DNA of 64,000 nucleotides from Mesaphorura yosii (lineage: Eukaryota; Arthropoda; Collembola; Poduromorpha; Tullbergiidae), in contig WIXG01000121.1 of the NCBI GenBank assembly GCA_009869945.1, forward strand, positions 62,001 through 126,000. The letters are read 5' to 3'. Positions 51,601-64,000 of the stretch are shown in pieces; within the stretch, counting starts at the first letter, position 1, and every line of letters begins with the position of its first letter. The translations under genes and the position numbers were made by a program. The notes under the pieces were generated by a model. The model saw only the letters and a program-made list of their open reading frames with translations, did no database searches and was not told the DNA's origin.

Positions 51601-54600
51601 CTGTGGCCGGCTGTTGCCAGGCTTTGTAGAATCTATTTTCTGGCGTGTCAAATTTAGTCGCACCGAACCAGAATTTATAATAAGGGCAAAATTTGCGGAA
51701 TTGAAGAGTCGGATGAAAGGAGATGAGTCAAGTCAAGTCAAGGCAAATTGTGAAACGAAATAGGGTTTATGCTCAAAGAAACGGGAATTTCACAATTTGA
51801 GTGGAGTATTCTGGTCACGTATTTGTTGCAGGCAGAAGACGAGTCAAGTCAAAGTCAAAACGACGAGCTGCCTTTTTTCATCTTTTATGTGTGAGAATTT
51901 TTATTAGATAATATTCGCATAAAGTTTATAGAATAATATTTTCACTTTAATATTCATACATAGAGAAATGGAAAATGTATGGATAGGCTGGAGTGTCGTC
52001 TTGCATGGACGAGGATGTGAACGAGGAAAGGAGGCGATGAACCGTCTCGTGTTAACACACAGTACAAGCGAAAGGCTGTACTGGGATTCCATTCAGAATT
52101 CATTCGAGCGGAGAATATTTGTAACGAGGAATGAAAGAAGCCACTTTTATGCCGTCTCGAACCAGTGCTTTAGCCTTGCTTGGCTAAGACTTTCTTCTGA
52201 GAACAAGACAAGCACTCGTCTCTAAATTAAGTCTCGTAAATTCAAAATTGGTGTCACGTTTTGAGGGAACGACAATTTTATGGCGGAGCAATTCTGACGG
52301 CACTCGCAGTCGTGTCGTTGGACAGCGCGAGAAAGAGATTAGTTCAGCATCCACTGCGAATTTTAAACTTGCAATTCACAATAACAGAGTCATCCAAATT
52401 TTATAGCCATTCGCTATTCGCTTTTGCGACGATTACAAAATTTTAGACGGCAGCAATTTGAAAGGAGTGTAGAATATTTGATACTCACTCGAGGGAGACG
52501 GGCAAGTTGCAGAATCATTTGTCGTTCTCGTAAAATGACAAAGTGGCAGGCAAATCGAGTCATGCAATGTAAAACTGTATGCAAAGTTGCCGAGGCCTAG
52601 AAAAAAAATAACTGTCCATTCAAGTCGAATTCAGCACACAACGCCTCCGCATTCGAATCATAAAATATAAAAGACGGAAATTGCTGGCAGTTGAGCAAAT
52701 ACAAAGTAATTTGAGTTGCAGTCGTGTCAGTCAATCTGCTCGTCGAGGGCCTTTCTTCCTTTTCCTTACCTTGCTCAAATATTTGCTTTGCTTTCATTTT
52801 CATATTTCTAGCTCTATTCATATTTCTGTCAAATTCACAATTCATTTTGAATTATGATGACAAATCGAAATGCAGCAAGCACGGCGCGCGCGGCCGTTCT
52901 CACGTTCTGGGCCGCTCACTGGCTCGTTTGTTTTAGTAATTTGTGAGTTGAAGTGTCCGTTCTAGAAAGCAAAAGCACGAGTGCAGCACAGGAAAATGAA
53001 ATGTGAATACAAATGGGAGAGCATTCTACTTTGAACTTTATCTCTCATAAATCAGGCCAAGGAAGTGGAAGTGACAAGAACACTTGTCTTCTGGAATTAG
53101 AAGTTATATGAATCTGAATGGAGAATATTCATTTATGCAAATGTAGGCCAGTGAAATATCGTGTAATTTATCACGAATTAGGCGAGTGACATGACACGAC
53201 CAGAGACCAAGCAGGCCAAAGACTAAAGACTCTGTCGCAAGCTTTGCGGCTTGCATTTCAACACCCACGCCTGAGACTCGCTTGCCGTCTTGCCTGCCTC
53301 GCCTCAAGCCTCAAGAAATTAAAATTAATTTATTTTTGAACAGGGAAAGGACAAACTGAACGTGGCGACAGAGGGACATTAATTCCATAATTGGCTCCCG
53401 TGCTTTCCCCAACGCAATTTTATTACGCCATCCATCCCACAACAGACGCGAATTCCTTGCTCTGTTGTTCGTGGAATAAACTTGCTAGACTTTCCACGAG
53501 ACGAGGCCAGAAGAGCGGAACTTAATTTGCCGTCCTACTTGCTAAATATCTAAATGACAAGTACACATGGCGTCGAACAAGCAGAGTTCATGTCGGAAGG
53601 CAAGCAGCATTTCAATTTCAAAATTTAATTACAGTTGACTGAAAATAGAGATCTTTGTCTCAACATTGCATGAAGGCAAAAGCCAGGCAGCAACAGTGTG
53701 CACGTAGTGATTTACGTGTCGAAAGCTGGGACGATGATAGCCTACTTATGCAAGTACATGGAAATCGGTAGGCAATTTCTGTGCTGCCGGCCATTAAGAG
53801 CATAGCGTATTAAATTGTATTTTCGAGCTTTCTATCAAGAGCCTAGGCTCAGGCTAGTGCCGTACTGAAAATAAGCGAGTAGCAGGCTCTCGAGTGCCAG
53901 TGCATTATAAAAATGAATCTTAAACAATAAAATGTTGGGCCAGGGCAGGCAGGCTACGCTGCGGGCTGCGGTTGCACTTTACAGGCACTGCACAAAAGAC
54001 GAGAGAGTTCGACTCGACCCAGTTTCCTCTTTCCTGAAGGCGTGCCACTTCGCTGTTGTATTTCGTATTCGTATACGATCGTATAATTTGGCTTTGGCTG
54101 GCTTCTCTATTTCCATGTCTCTCTGCTCCTCTTTAGTACAGAGCCGCAGACTTGAGTATCATTTTATTCTTATAATTTTATTTTGCTTATTATAAATGCA
54201 ACACTCAGAGAACGAGTACGATATGATACGATGCGATAAGATGCACATGTCGCGGTGCACCGTCTCTTACGACATGTGGCACATATGTTTCAGTTTCTCC
54301 GCTACGCGTTTGATGTGTTTTGGTACGTGTAAGTATTATTGTTTTATTTTGATAGCGCAGTGTAAGTGAGATCTTTATGAAGTACTTTTTACGACTTTGA
54401 GACTCTAGACGCGAGTCGTACTACTACTATGGTGCATTGTCGTATCGCATTCTTGTACACGTCTTCTAGTTCTTAGTTTGTGCACTTCTGCACTCACGCC
54501 TCACGTTCACGTCAAAATGGTCAAATCAAATAAGTTCAAAAATCCAACTGGAAAAGTTTTAATATAAAAAAGTTGTGTCCAGTCGCCGTCATTGGAGTCT

Positions 54601-57600
54601 CGGCCGTCGCTCCTGAAATTCAACTGCACTGCAGTGTGCTGGAGATAGAATTATTCGCAAGTGTGTCCTCGAGTCAGTTCAGTTCATGATCGCATCGCAC
54701 ATGGACAGAAGTACCGAAGCATATGCCGTCAACAAGACAACAAAGCAGTCACGGCTGCAGCGGCAGAAAAAAGTTGGCTATGTTGTTGACTTTCACCAGA
54801 ATGGTCTTCTGCCAGACCACGCACAACAAGAAGGCAATCGAACCAGCAAACAGCAGCAGAATATCATCATCATGATAATTCATGTGTAGACATATTGTCA
54901 TAATATTTGCTGATGACAAAATAAAGTAGAGAAGAGCAGTCAGTAGCGCTTCGAGTTATTGAAACTCCATCGCATATAATGTCCACAATGGAGAAAGTTG
55001 TTCAACATTAATTTTCTTTCTTTTCGTGTTCTGTGTTGTAGAGCATTGAGATCGATTTAGCGAGTTTCTGGTTTGTGTTGCTCGGCTTGACTTCTTGAAT
55101 TCGGGTTATTTATAAACTCTTGAGGCTTGATCATAGTTGAATTGTCAAAGGCAGATGTATTGAATTGTTATTCCCAAAACGGATGTTGTGTGTCTTCTTG
55201 TGTCTGTAGGAAAGAATCTTCAACAGGAAAAGTGCTTACCTTTCAAGATCGAAGTTACTTTTCAGTTGTTCAAAGGACGAAGTATTTCTTCTCGAGGAAG
55301 TCGACTAGCAGGAAATACACCAATCATCTACCACCTGGAAAGGCACAGAAGCGAAAAGGAATTAATTTTATTTTTTCATTAAACAAAATGTTAGAAACTT
55401 GCAACCAAACCAGCGTCGAACTCTTTAAATCTATAAAATGCTCAAATGATTTTTCTTTCAACTTTGGCCTTCGCGGAGGAAAACTCGTCAGCAAAAGTGG
55501 TTTCAGGCGCACAAACGAGACAAAACAAAAAGAACACCAGCGTTTATCGCATGTCGCGTCTCAGGAGACCAATTATGTGTTTAATGCAATCACGATAGGC
55601 GATAAAAGTATTCAACAAAAAGGAATTCGCTGTTCAGGTAAAAGTCGATTTGTCAAAAGTTTTTGGTTCTTATGCGAAGCTTTGTTCCTGGCAAACGATC
55701 TAGTAATTTTCATTTATCCATAAACACTACACAAAAAAGTGGAGCTCGTTCAAAAAGATTTGCCATCGGCGTGAGTGACGTGTGAAATTGATTTCATATT
55801 TTCCCATTTACATGCGCTTCAAAAGTCGAGCATCGCGAAACGCGACGCCCCGCATCTGGCGCTAGCGTACAAAATGTGATGGTTTGCAATTACGTGGAGA
55901 AAAGTCAAAGGTTGACGAAAATTACAAAATTCACTCAAGTCTTTCATTTTACACTTACACATTATTGTTATGCTTATGTTTTGTTTAACCTTTTATGTTT
56001 TATCTCAATAGCATGCATAAAAGAATCCAGTCGCAGCAGGTTCTCTTCTGAATAAAAATGTACAACGCAGCTCCAGTCAGCTTCATCAACCTCCAACTGC
56101 GTCAGTCGAGTGAATGTACAAAGCGCTCACAGTGCTCACTTCGTGCTCAGAGAGAAAGAACAAATATACATTACATATTACATCATTTGTCAAACCTGCC
56201 GCTGTGAGCAGTCTACTAAATCTCTTGCTATGATGGCCTTAGCATTCTTGTAATGATAAAACTCTGTATGATATCGCTACTTGCATTGCGGCTTGCGAAT
56301 TTTAGAGTGCAAGTTACTGGTCTGCCACTTTTCAATGAATCCTTTATTCTGTTAATAATATTCGTGGCTATGTTGAGATATGAAATGGCAAAATATTAAC
56401 ATGTAATTAAAATATAGTGAAAAGATCGTGGAATAACCTTACAGAGTCATTATGCTAATCATGCAATCATGTGGCATTCATTACCATTGTGGAAAGTTTA
56501 CTCATGCTTAGAAAACAAATCTCTCGAGTCTAGATTGCCTCAAAACCGCCTTTTTATATGGTTATGTTTATGTTGGATAGCGAACACGATAAAAATGTCG
56601 CCGTCACGAAACGCCAATCCTCATTCACATTTACACTTTCATTCTGACATGGACACGGAGTGAAAGGCACTGTGTGTTACGCTGCGCCACGCCACGAGTT
56701 ACACGTTTGTAAACACGTAAATCGTAAATCCTAATTCTAATCCTTAAATCCTACGCACGCTGGAAATGGAACAGGAGGAGAAAGGTGGTCGTTAAGCTGC
56801 GCATAAATCCCACGCCACAATTTTGTTTTCAATGACAATAATAATAGCAGTTACGTCTGTAGATTGTAGAACTCAGAACACCACGTCATTTTGTTTTGAA
56901 GAAGTTCTAGAGTCCTGAATGACATGTATGGCGCAGCGCATTCACACGAAGTAAAAGTAGAATTAGTCCTGTTCATTTTTCTCCGGCTCTCGCCTCACCT
57001 CAATAAAGTTTACGTTATGCCACTCGCAGTCTGTCGTCGACCTCATCTGCATGCGAGCCTTGGGAATGGGAAACTTCGCGAACGTCAAGCAACTTGTCAT
57101 GTCAAGCTTTCTTGACATTCTTAAGCAAATTCGTGTCTTATCACAAATCCCAAACACCTGCTTCGCACATTATTCAGACTTTCTTTGCACTTTTATTCGC
57201 CACGACATGACAAAGCCACGCCATGAGCACGAGCATGGAAGAGCGCGTAATCCGTAATCGCATTGCATTATTTCGCATGGTCGAAAGCGACCTCGTAGTT
57301 GTAATGGAATTTCACTGTGCGCGGCGCGAATCGACGACTCTTTGCTTCTTTCTTTGAATATCGTTAGGCTACGAGTTTAGATTAGGACGGGCGTTTTAAC
57401 ACCTCAAAATTGTCAACAGCTCGCTGTTGACGCTCGGCTCGCAGCGTCTGCGGCCGTGTTTGTTGGCAATTTTTAGACGTACCTCTGCCTTTTGGGAAAA
57501 AGTTGAATGCGTACGCAAATAAGTTCCAAAATAGCGCACACAAAGTAAACAAGCGATGCATAAACCGTGGCGTAGTGTGTGGTCAGAGGAGATAACAGCA

Positions 57601-59549
57601 GCGTAACCTAACACCCGTGAAATTGAGTCGTGTGGTGGATGCGGCAATAATGATGAGTGACGGCATGCCAAGCGGAGCCATTTTAACTTCGTTCATGGTG
57701 AAGTAGACACAAACTTTTTGAAACTTGAGTCTTGGAGCTGACGGCGGATCTCCTCTCAAATTTCATTATCGGCATTAACTTTGGATTTGTTTATTGGACT
57801 TTACTTCGATTATTCAGTGAGGCAGCACGTGCTTTAGAAGTTTTACTCAAACACTTCCTCCGCGGTGTTTTAAGATTAATTTGCATCTCCACGGGATTCA
57901 ACTCAAATGTTCGTCGTTCCCTCACTTCTTATGCTCTCTCGAGTCCCCTTGAGGGTCCTAGCATTTTAATCTAGCTTAATTGAAGCGTTCATGTTCTTTA
58001 GGACACGCGTAACATAAGAATTTATTGGGTGAAAGATTCTAAATTGATTAGTTGTGAGGCAAGTCAAGCAACGCGTGAAATTTCTGAAATTCTCTACTGA
58101 ACTTTCTCATGCCTTCATTAAGCGGCCGTAAAAGCTATATTGCCTTTACCTCATTTAAACAGAGCTAATTTAAGTAGGCTGCTGGATCGACTTTTCTTAC
58201 ATCAACCCTGCCTTAATTAATTAAGAACTCGGCGTTCAGACCCAAAAGGATTGAGGCTGATTGTTTACCATTCTCGCCACACCATAAAATGAAACCATCA
58301 AACTCTTGCTGCCAGGCCGGGATCTCCTTACAAGCCCGAATCAGTGATAAATTAAATTAATGGAAGGCCTCCACGGAGAACAGAAACAGAAGCGTCAAGT
58401 AAAGACGATAGACGAAGTCGACGTCGAAATGAGTTCAACAACATTTCAATCCTCAACTGAGCCAGAACCGAGCAATGTTTGCCTGCCATGTCTTGCCTTC
58501 GCCCTCTTTCAAAATGGATAACCACGATGATTATTGCATCTTGTTTTCGTATCATTTTTTATATCTCTCGACCCCTCATTTATTAAATAAATGACCTACT
58601 CATCATCGTCTTCGTCTTGGTGTTCGTGGCTTCTGGCCATGTTGCCTGCTACTTTTTACGGTTTTTGCTGTTTTTACTTGGGTCAGAGCAGTTCGCAGTT
58701 CTTACCCGTGAGATCTTTCAGCGGGCTTGTGGTTCTGTCTGCGGGCAGCGGGGCGGGCATGTCTCGGCTCTTGATCTCAATAAAGTAGCAACAAATGAGT
58801 GCCAGCTCAGAAACAGACAAGATAACAAATATCACTTGCTCTTCCTCGCGAACAAAATGGCAATAATATCCTTCTCTTCTGGCTTCTGATGCTCTACAAA
58901 CTGCAACACAACTCTTTCGTTGTTGGCTCGGCTCTTGTGTCTTGTCCAGTTCAAGTGCTATGCGCTTTCATTAGTGCTCGCCTGGGGAAAGCAATTGAAG
59001 CCAAACAGCCAGAGTCCGAGTAACAAGACCTCCGTCCAAACGATAAGAATTTTTATCTTGGTCTTTCCAGGGTCAGAATGTACGTACGTGAAAATTTTCA
59101 TTAAGCTCGAGGACGCGGCACCGGAAGCAGACACGGACGAGAAATTATTAATGAAACAATGTATCATTGTTATTATTGCACAGTGAAGGTAAAGCAGATA
59201 AAGTCAGAATTAATTTAACATTTACGTCCATTGCCTTGGCTGCCTTGGCGCGTGGCGTACTCGCATTTATGTGGACTTTAGATTAGAGCCCGTCCATATT
59301 TTGGCTTCACCACCCTTTTCATTCCCATTTCGTTTGCCACCTCACTAATTCCATTATTACATAAGCTTGAAAGATTTGGAAACTCATTTCTCAGCGTTCG
59401 CACTGTACTGACGCTCGGAGCACAAGGAGGCTGGAAAACTTGCCCAAATACCAATGCACGCAAGTGCAAAATTTATTTGTAACCTCCAGATTACGTTTTA
59501 CTCCAAGCTCTAATCTGCACTCTCTGCACCGTCTGGAATGTGCAAAAAA

Positions 59550-59675
59550 CAAATTGTCTGGGAACAATTACTCCCGGACAATTGTTTCTGGACAATTGTT
59601 TCCAGATAAATGTTCCCAAGCAATTGTTTCTTTAAAATGTTCACAGAGAATTATTTCCGTAAATTTTCTTCGAAG
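59550..59675. repeat. Degenerate 14-bp tandem array (about 8-9 units)
   Basis: Successive 14-base blocks align on the pattern ACAATTGTTTCTGG: ACAATTGTTTCTGG, ACAATTGTTTCCAG, ATAAATGTTCCCAA, GCAATTGTTTCTTT, AAAATGTTCACAGA, GAATTATTTCCGTA and weaker flanking copies. The CAATTG core is palindromic. The array is non-coding and isolated. I know no named family. Confidence 0.75.
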
Positions 59676-62600
59676 TTCTAGACAATTTACATTGTCCAGA
59701 GCCCTTTGCAGTTGTAAACGTTAGGAGCAATATCGTACCGATCACTGGATTTTCACGCCACAGCTCTCAGTTCAAGTTGCCTCGTGCATTTTACTTGATT
59801 TCGTGATCACTGTACTAGAATTTGAACAAGAGTACGAACTCAATCAGTTGCGGCGTGGCTGCGGTTTGCAGATACTCTTGGGCTTACGAACAAATACGAG
59901 AGGCACTCCACAACAACGACTCCATTGTCTCTTGGATCAATACAATTTAATTACGTGAGAAACTTTTTCGCACTCTGCTCGCTAACTGTAACGCAGTAGC
60001 TGTACCACCCTTTCTCCAACGACCTCGCCGGCCGACAAAAATAAGAGTCCAGTTTAATATACGACCGGGCGTATTTTTCATTTTTATCTCTTCCAAAACA
60101 GAAACAACGGGCGCGTGGCGCGTACGCACTATTCGCACACTCCAAACGAACGAATGTGAACCTGGGATACTAAAGTGTGCTGGAGAAAGCAACTGGAAAA
60201 AGTGTGAATAGAAAAATATTACTGTTAAAATGAAAGCAAAGCCTCGCAGCAGCGCAACAGTTTTGAGTACAAAGACAAAGGAAAGTCATTCGCATCTCGC
60301 GTGTGATGCGATGCGTATGCAAAACTCAAAAACGAGCGTGGGATAAAGTGGAAATGGAATTGAGATGTGAAGTATCGCAAAAGAGAGGGATTAAAGAGGA
60401 AGCTAATTAAGCTCTGGAGCGTAGCAGCTCACTGCAGCTCCTGGCTAGAAAATACCATAATAAAATGGAAATCTACAGTGGGCTATTTGAGAGCAGGGAA
60501 AGTCTAATTACTCTCCAAATGTGTTGCATATTTCCAACAGCCATTTGCCATTTATCGTATTTGTTGCTTTTGTCGTTCCTTTCCCCGTGTTTTTGTTTTG
60601 GACTTCAATTCCCAACGCTCATATTACCGTATCTCTTCCATCATTTGCTGTACGTGCGCTGCATTCACTTCGTGTTTACTGCTCGTAGAGTAGAATTCTG
60701 GGTACACTGTTCTGGAAGTCTCGCCCATTACCTTGATCATACTTGTGTCGTGTCACAAATTAAAAGTTATTCCAATAATTTCTAATTTATCATCGGAATG
60801 GCACGATGATTCATGCGTACGCGAGGCGAGAAAGGAGGACAAAGAAATGTAATCAGTCAGGCAATGCTCACTAATTGCCAATTGCGCAGTTGTACTGTAG
60901 GCGTGAAACAGTAAACAACCGAATCTGAATGAATTTTCTCTCCATCCCACGGCACGGCGAGCCCGAGTATTGATTTCCCAATCAGTTAATTAGAGTCAGG
61001 CACGGATGGACGTAATTATGAGTTTTCAGGTATCTGAGCCTTGGGATTGTGAATTCTGATTGGTCCTTTGAATGGAATAAGAATTACCTGAACTTGTTTG
61101 AGAATACTAGCAGTGAGATTTTACCCTCTGGAACTGATATTGAGCAGAAATTATATGGATTGATCGTTTGGAGCATAAAAATACACAAAAATGCCCAAAT
61201 ATTTTAGATGCGGCCCAAATTTAGTATTCAAATTGTGAGGATCTCCAAAATTTGGAGTTCGTTCACATTAAATGCAACATCAACACTGAAACAAAAAGTG
61301 CTTGAGCTCGAAAGATTTAACGTTCTACAACGAGAACGGCACTCAGCGCAACATGAAACTTACGATTTGAAGAGAATGAAGGTAATTATTAATGATTTAT
61401 CTACCGGAATTAATTTCTGTCATTCTGTGCGTCGTGTCTGGGTTGGCCTAAAAGTGAAATGCCACCACAAGTGGGGAGTGCAGATGAAATAAATTTTAAT
61501 TATGGACCATGAACACGCTACACGGGTTCATGATCGTGATGGATGTCGGCTGCATTCAAGTATCGAACCAGACGACATTAGTATTAGTATCATTTCATTA
61601 CTGCGCCTGCTGACGTGTAATTTCCAGACGATACGCCTCTCACGAGAATCCAGTCGTCGCATCGTTTCTTTTTGTCAAAACAAAAATGTGCAACATTTAA
61701 TCACGGCTGCGATGCGGATGTAAAATTTTACTCAGTTCCATTTAACTCCCGACGCGCCTTTGCCTCGCCCTCATTGCATTACATTGTGCCAGACAACGTC
61801 CACGATGCATGTAAAATGTAACGCCAGTTTGTTTACACTCCTGTCACTTTAAATGAGAATGAATACGACTTTAACGAGAAGGCGACAGGAACCAAGAAGA
61901 AAAGTGGTGCAGTTGCTCCCGAAAAGGGCGTGCTAGTTTTCGCTTTCTCAGAGTTGCCTGCCTTCTGTCTCGTCGTGTCTCAGCGAAATCAAAATATTAT
62001 TCTTTCATTTTGCATTTCTCATTTTGCAATGCACGGCAATAAGCAAGTTACATTGCAAAAATACTCGCTCTTCTTGCTTTCCTGCCACTTTTAGACGCTC
62101 ACGATTATTATTTTAACTCATTTTCCCCGTCTTGCATGAAATCATCCTACTTTCATCTTTATTTGTTTGTTGCGTTCGTGCGGCAGCGTAACATTTTCCG
62201 CGCAACATCAACTTAAAGTGCTCTGTTTCTTCTCGCTTTTCGCGTCTCGCGTTCTACGGTTATTTATTGAATTGCCGAATTGCAACGGATAAGGATTTCC
62301 TTTCCTGGAAACGAGCCTAAAAACTTTGCACCGTCTTTTCTCGCTGACACTCATGCATCGCAGGCAACGTGTAGAAGAGGCAACAAATCTCGTCAAAACG
62401 CGCGACTCACGTAGCTTGAGCGTCCGTGTTCGTGTCGAGCGCCTTCCGGCTTGGCATTTCATGACGGGCACGCACGATGGAGAGAATCAAGCACAAAATA
62501 ATACGTGTACAACGTACACGGACAGGGGCGATGAAGCAAAAACGAAGTTAGTTCGCACGAGCAGGGCTTCGAACGTGATTTGCTCCAGTTTCTTAACTTC

Positions 62601-64000
62601 TTCGGTGAGAAAATAAGTAATTATTGCATTACCGAAATCAAAGGGTGAAGAAACCAGTGCAACGTTCGGTAGCAATGAAGTTTTGATCCTTCAAGCATGA
62701 AACTGATGTGGTAATTTAATTAATTTCCGGGGAGAAGTCAAATGATGAAATAAACTTTCGTCAAAAAACGGGCGAAAAGAAAACTGATGCAATGCAATTC
62801 TTGAGAACTGTAAGGCTTGAGTTCCTCTTCCGTCACATTTCTCCGTAGAACTCTCAACATTTTACTTTTTACTTATTATGAGTAGCAATTGCAGTCAAAC
62901 GAAAAGTAAAATATTTGATACGTTCATCCCGGGAATGAGACTGCACTTACCTTCTATTTTATCAGAGGAATTTCCGACTTTCTCAGACAAAACTTCAAAA
63001 TTCTTCACATTCGGTTGTACCGCTCGTAGTCAAAAATTCCCAGAACGTCCGAATTGTTCAGGTTTGAAGATCTTCGACTTTGATTTGGGTTTTCAGATGT
63101 TGTGATGAAAGTCTCACGACTCAAATTAAATTTGAGGACGAACTTTAACTTTTAACATACACTCGGGACACGAGATTAAAAGTGTAACGCCTTTAAAATT
63201 CTCGTTTTAAAGCCATGAAATGAGTTAAGAGATACAACTTCATGAATCTTTCTTTGTCTCAGGTGAACATGAGATGATGTACACCTCTCAAGAGTGAAAC
63301 CACGAATGGTTCTGGCGTTGTTGAAACCGAGACTCTTGAGACAGTTCCAGGAGTGGACGGAACAAGAAAGAAAGCCTGAAACCGGCATGCGTGCGTTCTT
63401 TCGGCTTCAGCAAAATTGGTTGCCTTCTTTACCTTCATCGTTCTACCAGCGATACCGGCGCTGGTCCTGATTCCTCGCAGCCTGAAACCAAACTCAGAGC
63501 TCAAAATTGCAGAATTTCAAACTACCCCAAATGCCTTGACGTTCCAATCCAGCCTTCAAAGCTGCAGCAAATTATGAAGATGATTGTCCGGTGTCATTAA
63601 CAAGTTACATCAAGCATCTCGGTTACTCCCATGTGAATAATTAATACTCTTAAGTGTCTTAAGTGAAATGACATGCTCACATCTCGCATTTCACACGCTC
63701 GTCATATGCAAGCTAAAACCCCGAAATGTTATACGCAAAGAGAACATTGGCATCTGACATCTCAACCAAGTCCAGGCGTTAATTTCGCATGAAAATTGCT
63801 CTAAATATGGTATACATTATTAAACTTTGAAAATGTTAACGTAAAGTGAAACTTAAACGATTTATGTGCAGAGTTCCCGTAGCTTGATGGTTACCTTGCA
63901 CTTGTCATTTGCAATTCACTTCAGATGGCAGCTTATGGATAAACTACCATTACATGAAACATCTTCAGCCTGACCTCACCATTATTTAATTAGGCTTCTA

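Larger units (their letters stand above)
38510..64000. other. 25-kb gene-poor region upstream of the receptor
   Basis: No coding exon I can support lies here, on either strand. Open frames up to about 198 residues occur (for example 55127-55723 plus), but their translations look like non-coding sequence and no splice pattern ties them together. The stretch could be intergenic, or large 5' introns of the receptor, since an acceptor at 38510 implies a noncoding exon further to the right. Only mobile-element remnants and short repeats are listed separately. Confidence 0.5.

Noticed and set aside
55127-55723. 198-codon open frame on the plus strand
   Set aside because: It is the longest uninterrupted frame in the right half, but it opens on a non-ATG codon, has no recognisable domain, signal peptide or splice context, and its composition looks like translated AT-rich non-coding DNA.
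63871-63960. tRNA-like start (GTTCCCGTAGCTTGATGG)
   Set aside because: It resembles a tRNA 5' half and A box, but no B box or cloverleaf can be completed downstream; at most a SINE fragment.

Overview
This is a stretch of animal nuclear genome. Genes are split by spliceosomal introns with GTAAGT-type donors, and many introns are only about 50-90 bases. The protein set includes an allatostatin C/somatostatin-type receptor, a DBH-like copper monooxygenase, a TIPIN homologue, mitochondrial bL17m, and an NK/Bar-type homeobox gene. An arthropod is the best guess from the receptor. The species cannot be named from sequence alone, and a springtail-like or other non-dipteran arthropod is only a guess.

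Layout: bases 1-4154 hold the 3'-truncated, minus-strand exons of an unrecognised Ser-rich protein. Bases 4155-9810 are mostly non-coding, with a 366-bp terminal-inverted-repeat element and two weak coding candidates. From 9811 to 18500 the window is gene-dense: a secreted Gln-rich/acidic protein (minus), TIPIN (minus), then a very tight plus-strand trio (a PIGBOS1-like microprotein, a second single-pass microprotein and MRPL17), then a homeobox repressor-type transcription factor (minus) whose 3' end converges on MRPL17. A 2.9-kb gap precedes the ten-exon DBH/MOXD1-like monooxygenase (21432-24236, plus).

The allatostatin C receptor-like GPCR occupies 24828-38495 on the minus strand in five coding exons. 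Its last, 5.9-kb coding intron contains an antisense nested gene (25552-26951). That gene has short introns and apparent frame breaks, one of them at a run of 13 G. The 25 kb from 38.5 kb to 64 kb hold no gene I can support. They may be intergenic or the receptor's 5' untranslated/intronic domain. In it lie a perfect hAT-type 77-bp miniature element with 8-bp target duplication, a decayed LINE 3' end and a 14-bp degenerate tandem array.

Functionally, the compact trio and TIPIN look like housekeeping genes (mitochondrial membrane and ribosome, replication-fork protection) sharing a divergent promoter. The receptor, the monooxygenase and the homeobox gene are neuro-endocrine or developmental genes with larger introns and flanks. 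All multi-exon models were checked by hand for reading-phase continuity; none is supported by transcripts.
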